Part shown: piece after piece, positions 38,680 through 46,755 of the stretch
Layout: each line of letters opens with the position of its first letter
How positions within the stretch are numbered: the first letter of the stretch is position 1
NCBI GenBank assembly: GCA_019417045.1
Contig: DXWE01000001.1
Span: forward strand, 1 to 64,000
Source: Oscillospiraceae bacterium
GTDB lineage: Bacteria; Bacillota; Clostridia; Oscillospirales; Acutalibacteraceae
Length of the DNA: 64,000 nt
Direction of reading: 5' to 3'
The notes under the pieces: generated by a model
The model's input: the letters and a program-made list of their open reading frames with translations, nothing else
What the model was told of the DNA's origin: nothing
The model's database searches: none
Position numbers and translations under genes: made by a program

Positions 38680-40440
38680 CTAATTGCCCATTCCCGGGAA
38701 TCCTCCGCCGCCCTGCGGAAACTGACTGGGATCAAAATTTTCAAAATCAAAATCGCCGAAGTCCATTCCGCCGGGGAATCCACTCATGCCTCCAAATCCG
38801 CCGCCTTCTCCTTCGCTGTCGGAGCCCGTCAGGGTGGATGTGATTTGGGTGATGACAATCAAGTCGCCTTCGGCCAGTTCATCGCTTTCAATTATCATAT
38901 AGCTGCCATCCGACATACCGGTTTCTACCGTCACCTTGGTCAGATCCTGGAGATCGATCTCTCCCTCTTCGTAGGAAGTACCCAGTTCGGCGCCGGAAGG
39001 CGCAAGATAGACATAGGTATCGTCGCCGGAGGTGCCGACTGCATCAACCGGAACCAGCAGGCCGTCGCCGCTGTCCTCGATGACGATTTCAGCGGATGCA
39101 CTCATACCGGGATATACGCCCTCCACGTATCCAACGGTCGCCGTAATCTGGTACGCGGTTTTGCCGCCGCTGGAAGACCCATTGTAGGAAATGGCCGTAA
39201 CCGAACCGGTGTACTCCCCGTCCACTGCGTCGATGGTAAACGACACTTCCTAATCCAGGGCAACAGAAGAAATATTCAGTTCATCCACAGCGATCCCCAT
39301 CGTGAAACCGTCTTTGCCCATTATCATGGCAACAGAACCGCCTGCTGCAACCTCGGTGCCGACTGTGACAGGAAATTCAATTAAAATGCCGTCGCAGGGA
39401 GCCGTGATTTCTGCGTCTCCGTTGTCACTGGTAATGACGGCAAGGACATCGCCTTGTGCAACCTCATCCCCTACGGTAAAGTTGACGGACGCAATCTCTC
39501 CAGCATACGTAGAAGTGAGGGTTTGCTGCGTAACAGGAGTCAAAGTCCCGCTGCCGCTGATCGTAGTCGATACGTTGCCGTAGGTGATTTCTTCCACCTG
39601 ATAGGTGGTGATTCTGGTGGACGATGCTGTGCCAAAGATCTTTGGCAAAACTATCACGGCGGCGATGACCACTGCCAGAACGACGGCAGTTATCACAATC
39701 GGTTTTGTGTATTTGAATCCCGCTTTTTTGACGGTGGGCTTTTGGTTGGGCCTGGCTGTTGATTTCATACTGTTTGATTCCTTTCTGGTTTTTGATCCAG
39801 TGGCTGACTTTCCCTGCTGCCGCAGTATGAGCATATACTCGTGTTCCAGGGCAGCCGTCAGGGCTGCCGGAATCGGTATCCTTTCAAACGCTTTTCCGTC
39901 GGGACTTTTGAACTGTGTGGATACGTACACGGACTCGCGCAGCCCCATCTTTTTGATCTCAGGAACATCCTGTGCCTTTGAAGAGATGGCTGCGATCCTC
40001 TTCTTTGCCTCCTCATACGAGATGCCCATGAGTTCCGACCCGGCAGCCGTATTCAATCCACCGAATGTGGTGAGCAGATAGACATACCGTTCCTCATAGG
40101 GCAGCTGCTGGATTCCCTTGATAAGAGCGGCGTATTCTTTGGGAACGGCAGGGCGGGGGAGGGATTCATACGCTTCGTCCCTTTCGATTCCCTGCGACGC
40201 CATTTTGAAAATTTCGGTGGAGGCCAACGCCTTAAAGCTGTCTTTTGGAACAGCTGTCGATTTCACAACCACCTGTTCCAATGCCTTTTTCCATCCGCCC
40301 AATAACAACGGGGCCGCTTTACTCACATCCTGCGTGATCTGATAGCAGACACACCACATTCGGCGGAGTTCCGTCGCATTCAGCTCGCGGAATACCTGCA
40401 TATTGCCCCGCCTCAATCTGTCATACTGATTGGAATCCAT
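38680..40440 (-). pseudogene. Sigma-70-like domain fused to HlyD/MacA-type adaptor, interrupted by in-frame TAG
   Basis: One continuous frame of 586 codons broken only by TAG at 39250-39252. Residues 1-165 look like an ECF sigma factor: a region-2-like helix pair (ELRRMWCVCYQITQDVS) and a region-4-like part (IKGIQQLPYEERYVYLL then SELMGISYEEAKKRI). A membrane helix (247-267) leads into a HlyD/MacA adaptor (ITYGNVSTTISGSGTLTP barrel and lipoyl parts, VDELNISSVALD before the TAG, EVSFTIDAVDGEYTG after it). An internal ATG at 39768 has AGAAAGGA ten bases upstream, so the adaptor may once have been, or may still be, started separately. After the TAG 188 more residues end in a Gly/Phe-rich tail. 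Without readthrough the adaptor lacks its C-terminal beta domains. Confidence 0.75.
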
Positions 40441-40498
40441 CTGCTCTCACGGCCTTTCCAACTGATTTCTTCTGTCACAATTCATCCCCCGCTTTTTT

Positions 40499-40518
40499 AC
40501 AGTGATTCGATACACTGT
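40499..40518. promoter_or_regulatory. Inverted repeat ACAGTG-N8-CACTGT in the adaptor gene leader
   Basis: Perfect six-base arms with an eight-base spacer between the CTTTAG repeats and the adaptor start. It could be an operator or an mRNA hairpin; nothing in the sequence decides. Confidence 0.35.
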
Positions 40519-40531
40519 TGACATATATCAT

Positions 40532-40559
40532 AGCCGACAGCACTAAAGCGGCACTAAAG
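40532..40559 (-). promoter_or_regulatory. Efflux operon promoter with CTTTAG direct repeats
   Basis: Minus strand: CTTTAG-TGCCG-CTTTAG, an 11-bp period (repeat hexamers at 40554-40559 and 40543-40548), then ten bases and a TATGAT -10-like hexamer near 40527-40532. No -35 consensus exists, so the repeats sit where an OmpR-type activator would. The same arrangement lies before the response regulator gene. Confidence 0.7.
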
Positions 40560-40620
40560 ATGAATGTGAACACTTTGTAAAGCAGCGGCGGGCTTTTGAA
40601 CTGCCCGAAACATGGAATGA

Positions 40621-40659
40621 CAGCAAGAAACCGGCGAACAAATCGCCGGTTTCTTGCTG
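40621..40659. terminator. Terminator-like hairpin after the efflux sensor kinase gene
   Basis: Seventeen-base perfect arms (CAGCAAGAAACCGGCGA and its complement) around five bases. There is no long T run, but the position directly after the kinase stop (40675) suggests termination. Confidence 0.7.
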
Positions 40660-40674
40660 GTCCGCTTGCGCACC

Positions 40675-41910
40675 TTATTTGAGTGTCACCTTAAAGCCGA
40701 TATGTGCCGAATCCTTTTTATAGACCACAATATCGCCCTTATGTTTTCTTGCAATTCCCTTGGCAATGGAAAGCCCTACGCCAAAACTGCCATTAAAGGT
40801 TCTGGCCGGATCCGCCCGATAAAACCGGTCAAAGAATCGGTTCAGTTCTTCATTCTCTACATTTTTATATGAATTTTCGATGGTTATAACCGGGCAGCGG
40901 CCTTTTGTATACACGCTCACCTGGATCTGGCCGTCCTCATCGCAGTATTTGACGGCATTATCCAAAAGAATGCACAACAGTCTGCCGATCAGACTTTCGT
41001 CGCCACGATAATGGATCGATGGTTCGATAACCGCTGTGAGATTTTTCTGCTTTTCCGCCGCAAGTCCTGCAAATTCCGAGACCGTATCCGAGGCCATCTC
41101 ACTCAAATTAAATTCTGTGATCGTGAGATTCGAGTTGTCCTCATCCATCCGCGAAAGAGCTACCAGCTGATTGATGAGCGCTCCCATCCGCTCGCCTTCG
41201 CTGCGGATATCATCCAGCCATTCATTTTTGCCGATTTCCGATTCTACGATGTCTACGTTAGAAAGGATCAAGGTAAGCGGCGTTTTTAATTCGTGGTTGG
41301 CGTCGGTTACAAATTGTTTTTGCTTCTCATAGCTCTCTGCGGCGGGCTTAACTGCTTTTTTTGGTATACACAAAATGAGCAGGAGAATCAAAATAAAACT
41401 TCCGGCCAACACGAAAAAAACGGTGTACAGCAAGCGGTTCGTCATCGCTCTGTTGGTTTCACCATTTACAAAAACCACTAACCGTCCGTGCTCGGTTTCC
41501 GATACTTTATATCGGTAATCGGACATCCAGCCTCTTTCTTTTCCCAGCCCCAGGGCTCTTTTCGCATAATCCCCTGCCTCCTCTTCGGAAACTGAGGATA
41601 TATGTTCTGTATTCTCCTGTAGAATGGTGCCGTCGTCATCCGCCCGTATGGTAAAAAAGCGGGTACTGAATCGTGTTTCAGGCGTTAAAAATGGATTTTG
41701 CGGAAAGTCTTCGGGAGGGGCTGGGGTTTCCCCTCTTTCAAAATCCGGAAATACGCCGTCATTCATGGCAATTACATCTGTCAGCAGATCCAAGGAATGA
41801 TTCAGCTGTGATCTGCTGATGGCATAGATCCCCCCAAAAATCAGGGCAAATACGATCCCAACGGAAACAGCGGTAATCATGACGAATTTTTTTCGCAGTC
41901 TATAAATCAT
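40675..41910 (-). CDS. Sensor histidine kinase of the efflux two-component system
   Basis: 411 residues. Two membrane helices (about 11-31 and 158-182) enclose a 125-residue extracellular sensor. There is no clear HAMP. HisKA has the motif TDANHELKTPL (His206), and HATPase motifs follow: ILLDNAVKYC and GSFGVGLSIAKGIA. It overlaps the regulator gene by ATGA coupling. Given the neighbouring MacAB-like operon, it probably senses a peptide or antibiotic-type signal; the signal itself cannot be read from the sequence. Confidence 0.95.
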   Translation of the reverse strand: MIYRLRKKFVMITAVSVGIVFALIFGGIYAISRSQLNHSLDLLTDVIAMNDGVFPDFERGETPAPPEDFPQNPFLTPETRFSTRFFTIRADDDGTILQENTEHISSVSEEEAGDYAKRALGLGKERGWMSDYRYKVSETEHGRLVVFVNGETNRAMTNRLLYTVFFVLAGSFILILLLILCIPKKAVKPAAESYEKQKQFVTDANHELKTPLTLILSNVDIVESEIGKNEWLDDIRSEGERMGALINQLVALSRMDEDNSNLTITEFNLSEMASDTVSEFAGLAAEKQKNLTAVIEPSIHYRGDESLIGRLLCILLDNAVKYCDEDGQIQVSVYTKGRCPVITIENSYKNVENEELNRFFDRFYRADPARTFNGSFGVGLSIAKGIARKHKGDIVVYKKDSAHIGFKVTLK

Positions 41911-42581
41911 GCCCGATCCTCCAGCATATAGCCAGCATGGCGAACAAAGCGAATTTCAATTGGCGCCCGTATAGCCGTTATTTTTTTGCGAAGATTGGAG
42001 ATATGCACCCACACGACACTGGTGTCTACAGTTGTATTCCATCCCCATATATGCGTAATCAACTGCTCGGTCGGAATAATCGTATGTGGTTGCTGCATCA
42101 TCATTTCCGCTATCTGAAACTCTTTCCCGCTGAGCGCTTGTGTGTTTCCTGCATAACACAGTTCATAGGTCGATCGGTTGAGGATGACTTCCCGGTAAGC
42201 CAGAAGGTCCGGTACATAGTTGTCTTTCCGGCGCAGCATCGCTCGGACACGGGCCAGCAGCTCCGAAGTGGAAAAAGGCTTTGGCAGATAGTCATCGGCC
42301 CCGGCGTCCAATCCCTCTACCCGCTGCGACACTTCGGTACGGGCAGTGAGAAACAGCGCAGGCGTTGTCACTTTTTCTTTCCGTAGCCGTTTCAGCACTT
42401 CAATACCGTCCATCCCCGGCATCATAATATCCAGGACCAGGCCATCATACTCATCGGATAACGCATAATGGAAAGCGTCTTCCCCATTGCTAACGACATC
42501 TACGGAGAATTTATTTGTTTCAAAGATGTGCTTCAGAGATTTTAGCAGTTTTGGATCATCTTCTGCCAAAAGCAAACGCAT
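41907..42581 (-). CDS. OmpR/PhoB-type response regulator
   Basis: 224 residues. Receiver domain with AEDD pocket, phospho-acceptor Asp51 and Lys101 (LPKPFS), then a winged-helix domain ending in RKKITAIRAPIEIRFVRHAGYML, close to the usual VRGVGYRL end. GGGAGGGG precedes ATG 42581. Its own promoter holds two CTTTAG hexamers with the 11-bp period also found before the adaptor gene, which points to autoregulation and to the efflux operon as target. Confidence 0.95.
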   Translation of the reverse strand: MRLLLAEDDPKLLKSLKHIFETNKFSVDVVSNGEDAFHYALSDEYDGLVLDIMMPGMDGIEVLKRLRKEKVTTPALFLTARTEVSQRVEGLDAGADDYLPKPFSTSELLARVRAMLRRKDNYVPDLLAYREVILNRSTYELCYAGNTQALSGKEFQIAEMMMQQPHTIIPTEQLITHIWGWNTTVDTSVVWVHISNLRKKITAIRAPIEIRFVRHAGYMLEDRA

Positions 42582-42621
42582 GATACCCCTCCCATATGGG
42601 TGTGATTTTTACAGTACCCTT

Positions 42622-42654
42622 ATGTTAACGCTGGATGCTAAAGCAAAACTAAAG
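42622..42654 (-). promoter_or_regulatory. Response regulator promoter with CTTTAG direct repeats
   Basis: Minus strand: CTTTAG-TTTTG-CTTTAG (hexamers at 42649-42654 and 42638-42643), ten bases, then TAACAT as a -10-like hexamer. Period, orientation and distance to the -10 are the same as before the efflux adaptor gene. Confidence 0.7.
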
Positions 42655-42659
42655 TCCAG

Positions 42660-43010
42660 TTCTATTATAATATTTTCTTTGCATTCTGTATACTGAACTT
42701 TTAATCAAGATTTCCTTTTACAGATTGGCTTTCCACCGACGTTACGTGGTTACCTGCGGCACTTTTCTGTTACGAACTCATGTCACTTCTAAAACAATGG
42801 TGTGGAGAGACAGATCCGAGTCAGAAATGTGCGGTAGACTTCTCCGTCAGAATCTTCTTGTTCCGTTTCCCAAACTGGGGCAACTTGATCTCTGAGTGGA
42901 GTCCAAAACAAACTAAAAAGAGCACAAAAAACGGGACATCCTTTTCTTCACAGGGGTGTCCCATACCTTTGCGTCGCTATGCGAGATCCAAAGACGACAT
43001 CTCCCTATGT
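42660..43010. other. Intergenic stretch without a recognised gene
   Basis: About 350 bp between the two-component system and the tmRNA terminators. Short open frames occur, but none has a ribosome binding site or protein-like composition. A hairpin (GGGACA/TGTCCC near 42933-42962) is the only structure noted. Confidence 0.5.
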
Positions 43011-43065
43011 AAGGGCGATACAAAAAAGATCCGGCTTAAACGTGGGACGTCCATTGGAACAAAAG

Positions 43066-43100
43066 AAAAACCTGCGGTGCGCGACTTGCCGACCGCAGGT
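43066..43100 (-). terminator. Second terminator downstream of tmRNA
   Basis: Minus strand: ACCTGCGGT pairs with ACCGCAGGT, then TTTTTC. A near copy of the hairpin at 43157-43192. Confidence 0.75.
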
Positions 43101-43156
43101 GTGTAAAGGTGACATAAAAAGATCGGCTCAAGCGCGGGCTGCCCGTCTGAGGAAAA

Positions 43157-43192
43157 GAAAAACCTGCGGTGCGCGATTTGCTCACCGCAGGT
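43157..43192 (-). terminator. ssrA: First terminator of the tmRNA gene
   Basis: Minus strand: ACCTGCGGTG pairs with CACCGCAGGT, then TTTTTC, starting two bases past the tmRNA CCA end. Confidence 0.85.
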
Positions 43193-43193
43193 G

Positions 43194-43541
43194 TGGTGGA
43201 GACGGCGGGAATTGAACCCGCGTCCGAAACCCCTTCGCCATGGTGTTCTCCGAGTGCATCCAATCCTTTGGATTCCCCTCGCCGACCGCCGATTGGCAGG
43301 CTGACGGCTACGGTAGCCACTACGGCGTGACGGAAATGGTGGCGCACCCCCGTTCACGTTCACCGCTCATCGACGCCTCCTCCCGGTCCGCGGTCCTACC
43401 GGGTGAGACGGCAGCCTAAATTAGGCCGCTACAGCAACAGTATTGTTGTCGTTTACTTGTAAGGTTGCGGCTTTTTAAGCGGGTCCGCACCGCTACTCGC
43501 TGACCATGGTTCACAGTCCCCGTCGAAACCTTTACGCCCCC
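43194..43541 (-). ncRNA. ssrA: tmRNA (transfer-messenger RNA)
   Basis: 348 nt. The 5' end GGGGGCG pairs with CGTCTCC before the encoded ACCA end, making the acceptor stem; GGTTTCGACGGGG and GGTTCAATTCCCGCC are the conserved tRNA-like parts. The tag frame at 43421-43456 reads VNDNNTVAVAA then TAA, with the usual hydrophobic AA end recognised by proteases. The first codon is GTA where GCA is common, so the resume residue would be Val. It rescues stalled ribosomes with SmpB, which is not in this window. It has its own consensus promoter and two terminators. Confidence 0.97.
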
Positions 43542-43564
43542 TTGTTTCCAGTAAAAGCATTCCC

Positions 43565-43593
43565 ATTATAGGCGGTTTTTCGGATCGTGTCAA
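43565..43593 (-). promoter_or_regulatory. Consensus promoter of the tmRNA gene
   Basis: Minus strand TTGACA (43588-43593), 17-bp spacer, TATAAT (43565-43570): a perfect sigma-A promoter, giving a precursor with about 15-20 extra 5' bases. Confidence 0.92.
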
Positions 43594-43614
43594 TCGAAAT
43601 ACCTGGAAAACGGA

Positions 43615-43648
43615 CGGCCGGCTCCTTTTTTTGAAAAAGGGCCGGCCG
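43615..43648 (-). terminator. Terminator-like hairpin after lexA
   Basis: Minus strand: CGGCCGGC arm with CCTTTTT inner part pairs with AAAAAGG and GCCGGCCG. It ends lexA just before the tmRNA promoter. Confidence 0.7.
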
Positions 43649-43661
43649 CAAAAACTTCCCT

Positions 43662-44246
43662 TCAGAAATACCGCAGCAGCGAGACAACCTTCCCGAGCAC
43701 CACGGCTTCGTCCACAATAATCGGTTCAAACGCATCGTTTTCCGGCTGCAGACGGACATGCCCGTCCTCCCAGAAGATCCGTTTGACCGTGGCCTCTTCC
43801 CCAATGAGCGCCACCACAATGTCCCCATTCTGCGCCACCGGCGTGCGATGCACGATCACCACATCCTGATCCAGGATTCCCGCGTTGATCATACTCGTCC
43901 CGGAAACACGCAGCGCAAACATCTCGTTTGTCGGGTACTGGCCGCCGGAATACGGGACGAACTCCTCGCACTCCTCCACCGCGAGGATCGGCTGACCGGC
44001 CGTGACCTTGCCGAGCAGCGGGATCCGCGCCACCGATTCCCCCGGCAGCCGGATCGCCCGGTTCAGCCCGCTCTGCCGCGAGATATATCCCTCTTTTTCC
44101 AGTACCTTCAGATAGGCATGCGCCGTTGAGGTGGATTTGATATCCGCCGCTTTGCAGATCTCCCGCACAGACGGCGGCAACCCATTTTCCACACATTCGC
44201 GCAAATATGACAACACTTTTTGCTGTTTGGCGTTCAACGGCTTCAT
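43662..44246 (-). CDS. lexA: LexA SOS repressor
   Basis: 194 residues. N-terminal winged helix (PPSVREICKAADIKSTSTAH), then the S24 peptidase domain. Self-cleavage bond Ala83-Gly84 (VTAGQP), nucleophile Ser118 (SGTSM) and general base Lys155 (ATVKR) are all present. ATG 44246 is preceded by GGAAGGATGAGGG. An SOS box lies in its own promoter region (44273-44286), so it is autoregulated. Confidence 0.97.
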   Translation of the reverse strand: MKPLNAKQQKVLSYLRECVENGLPPSVREICKAADIKSTSTAHAYLKVLEKEGYISRQSGLNRAIRLPGESVARIPLLGKVTAGQPILAVEECEEFVPYSGGQYPTNEMFALRVSGTSMINAGILDQDVVIVHRTPVAQNGDIVVALIGEEATVKRIFWEDGHVRLQPENDAFEPIIVDEAVVLGKVVSLLRYF

Positions 44247-44272
44247 AGTTTGCCCTCATCCTTCCCCAAAAT

Positions 44273-44286
44273 GAAACATCAGTTCG
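44273..44286 (-). promoter_or_regulatory. SOS box upstream of lexA
   Basis: CGAACTGATGTTTC on the minus strand, close to the Firmicute consensus CGAAC-N4-GTTYG. It sits between the -10 and the start codon. Confidence 0.75.
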
Positions 44287-44299
44287 GTTTTCTACACCA

Positions 44300-44329
44300 A
44301 GTATAGCACAACCGACACAAAAATGTCAA
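44300..44329 (-). promoter_or_regulatory. lexA promoter
   Basis: Minus strand TTGACA (44324-44329), 18-bp spacer, TATACT (44300-44305). Confidence 0.8.
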
Positions 44330-44340
44330 ACATTTATTTG

Positions 44341-44391
44341 CCGTCTGTTATTTTTTATTGTCAAACGGAAAATTGTTTGACAAACAGACGG
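44341..44391. repeat. Nested inverted repeats upstream of lexA
   Basis: Outer arms CCGTCTGTT (44341-44349) and AACAGACGG (44383-44391) enclose inner arms TTGTCAAAC (44358-44366) and GTTTGACAA (44375-44383) around eight bases. TGTCAAAC occurs again inside the lexA -35 (44324-44331). The rest of 44392-44551 shows nothing recognisable. Confidence 0.6.
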
Positions 44392-44551
44392 ATGAGTGCT
44401 GTGCAAACTCCCGTTTTTAACGAAGCCGTGTCCCCTGTCTCTCCGGTTTTGCGCCCGGATGCCTCCGACCGAAACGCACCCGAAGAATCGAAAGCCTCCC
44501 CGGCAGGCCGTCTCTCCCGGGGGACAGGGGCAGGCAGTCTGCAAAATACCG

Positions 44552-44589
44552 GCGGGCAGGCACCGTGGGATCCCACGGTGCCTGCCCGC
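44552..44589. terminator. Long GC-rich palindrome, probable terminator
   Basis: 38-bp perfect palindrome centred on GATC, arms starting GCGGGCAGGCACCG. TTTTG follows on the plus strand and TATTTTG a few bases on the minus strand. It fits as the end of the hydrolase/GH3 operon. The 130 bp from it to the hydrolase stop hold no gene. Confidence 0.65.
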
Positions 44590-44721
44590 TTTTGTATCAG
44601 TACAGCTCAGTACAGCGAAGGGATTCGACAGAGGACACTCTGCCACTCGCACGCGGCGGGTTGTGCCCTGGAATCGGGTCCTTCGCCCGATGATTCAGAT
44701 GGCCCGGTCCCTCTCCCGCTG

Positions 44722-46674
44722 TCAGGGGAACATGACCGCATTGGAAAAGTTGGCGCTGAAAGCCGTGATACACGTCATCAGCAGGGTCCAGGTCAGGCCG
44801 CTCGCCCAGGCATTCCCCGTCTTCTTCCATATGTAGCGCATCGAAAAAGCGGCTATAATCGAATACGGGATATTCTTCCACGAGCCGGTTGCCGCCAGAT
44901 TGAGCCACGCGTCGTCCAGATACCGCAGGTGCCCGAGCGTGAGGATCGCGCCATACTGCTGCCAGGCAAAGAAGAGCATCGGCAGCGCGCCCAGGAGCGC
45001 ACAGAACAGGGTGGACGCCCAGTCCGGCACGTTCCTGAAACGGGTGTCGGCATTGAAAATCGCGATCGGCACATAGGACAGAGCGAAGAAGGGCACATAG
45101 TTGACCAGAATGATATACAGATTGTCAAAACCCGTCGGTTTGATGCTCCAATCCCAGAAGTGGAAATCCGTCTGGAAAACCTCGTTGGCGATATAGACCG
45201 GGATATACATGCAGACCAGAATGGTCAGCGCAAACAGGCACGTTTTGAGGAACTGTCCCACGCTGTCCACGATGGCCGGCGCAAACAGGTTGGTGGGCGC
45301 CGGGTTACGACTCTTTCTGGCGAGAGCGATCGCAAGAAGACTGCTTATAATCAGCAGCCCAATCAGCGCCAGGCCGGAGACGAAGGAGTACATGGCCGGC
45401 CCGTTTGTCGTCATGCCGCCGGGATATTTCGCGCTGTCAAAATAGTTGGAGCCGGTGGAGACAAAGCTGCGATAGGCCCAATAGGTGAAGAACATCATCG
45501 GGATTCCGAAGGCCAGGATGGGAATAGAGGATTTGACAGTCAGAGTCGGAAGCTCGTCACCTTCTCTCACAGGGCGCCGAATGCCCGCGAACACCTTTGT
45601 ACGAAGCAACAGGGTGGTCAGCGGCCAGGCCATCAGGAAAAAGCCGATCATTCCCAGCAGGCCCAAAGCGGCCGTCCACGGCCAGACCTGTTTTTCCCCG
45701 GGGATATAGGTGCAGCCATTCGGGACACCGAGTCCGGCATACATACCCTCGACGGTGATCCGGGAACCGGAATTGCTGAACAGCCAGCCGATGTGGATCA
45801 GATTGGGCTCATAAAAGACAATCGCGCTGTCCGCGTCGACCATCTCACCGCCGGTCGGCGCCGCGATCGGACCGTCCGCGCTGTACCACTGCCCCTCGGG
45901 AATCGTTGCCTCATTGTATTCCGGATAGAATTTCTGCACCATTTCCTTCCCGGCTTCCGTCTCGAGAATAACGGTGCTGTTGTACTCGCCGTACCGGCAC
46001 TGGCCGTTGATCACCTTCAGGCCCTTGATGCTCTCCGGCGTGAGAGACGCGATGGAATCGACCGCATCCCCTACCACAAAGGCGGAAATACGATATTCGG
46101 ATCCCTCGACATTGAGCAGATTGATGTCGACAGCCGCGCCAACCGCCCCGATGCTGTGGCCGGTAAGGCCCACCTTTTCAGGGTCGACGCAGGGAAGGCT
46201 CATGCCATACTGCACGGCGGGCAGCAGTCCAAACCCGTCGCCGCTGACCGCAGTGTCGCCGTTGCCTTTGGACGTATTTCCATTGCCGACCATGTTGACC
46301 GCTATGACGACAAACCCACGGCGGACAAGCTCGAGATAGACCGGCTGCTGGTTATCGATTTTGGGAGAGGTGACAACCAGAGGCGCCGGGTTCTCGGCCG
46401 TGGCGGTTTTGGGGATATAGACGTTGAATTCCACTGTGTTGACCGTGTCGGTGGTGGAAAACAGCGGCACGATATTGCGCCCCGTCTGCGCGTTGTTCTC
46501 ATTCACCATCCCCGCGAGTTCCGCCATCGTGACAGTATATGGCTCGACTTTTGTGTTCCCAAACCGGTTCGTCATCAGCCATGTGCCCAGCATGCTGACC
46601 AGCATGCAGCCCAGGGCGATAAACAGAACGATTTTGGCATCGACTTTCCTGAGCTTCTGCAAGAACTGTCTCAT
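44722..46674 (-). CDS. Membrane protein with N-terminal alpha/beta-hydrolase domain
   Basis: 650 residues. A signal-anchor helix (about 14-34), an alpha/beta-hydrolase domain outside (about 60-310) with nucleophile elbow GHSIG (Ser174) and a FEPN..HIGW part that may supply His, then eight or so membrane helices (from about 340 to the end). Hydrolase plus polytopic membrane part is unusual; acetyl or acyl removal from a glycan or lipid is possible, but no substrate is evident. GAGGAGG precedes ATG 46674. It lies 81 bp after the GH3 gene on the same strand and probably shares its TetR-controlled promoter. Confidence 0.7.
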   Translation of the reverse strand: MRQFLQKLRKVDAKIVLFIALGCMLVSMLGTWLMTNRFGNTKVEPYTVTMAELAGMVNENNAQTGRNIVPLFSTTDTVNTVEFNVYIPKTATAENPAPLVVTSPKIDNQQPVYLELVRRGFVVIAVNMVGNGNTSKGNGDTAVSGDGFGLLPAVQYGMSLPCVDPEKVGLTGHSIGAVGAAVDINLLNVEGSEYRISAFVVGDAVDSIASLTPESIKGLKVINGQCRYGEYNSTVILETEAGKEMVQKFYPEYNEATIPEGQWYSADGPIAAPTGGEMVDADSAIVFYEPNLIHIGWLFSNSGSRITVEGMYAGLGVPNGCTYIPGEKQVWPWTAALGLLGMIGFFLMAWPLTTLLLRTKVFAGIRRPVREGDELPTLTVKSSIPILAFGIPMMFFTYWAYRSFVSTGSNYFDSAKYPGGMTTNGPAMYSFVSGLALIGLLIISSLLAIALARKSRNPAPTNLFAPAIVDSVGQFLKTCLFALTILVCMYIPVYIANEVFQTDFHFWDWSIKPTGFDNLYIILVNYVPFFALSYVPIAIFNADTRFRNVPDWASTLFCALLGALPMLFFAWQQYGAILTLGHLRYLDDAWLNLAATGSWKNIPYSIIAAFSMRYIWKKTGNAWASGLTWTLLMTCITAFSANFSNAVMFP

Positions 46675-46755
46675 CGTATTCCTCCTCGTATCAAGTGTTT
46701 AGCCGCCTGCCTGCCGATTCCCGGCAGGACTTTCAAAGGGAGCACCCGTGCCGCC

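Larger units (their letters stand above)
43012..43197. repeat. Two imperfect direct repeats carrying duplicate terminators
   Basis: Two units of about 90 bp (roughly 43012-43105 and 43105-43197) share a (G/C)A-A-rich start, then AAAAGAAAAACCTGCGGTGCGCGA and a CCGCAGGTGTG end (quoted in parts). The first part is diverged; the terminator part is nearly identical. Confidence 0.7.
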
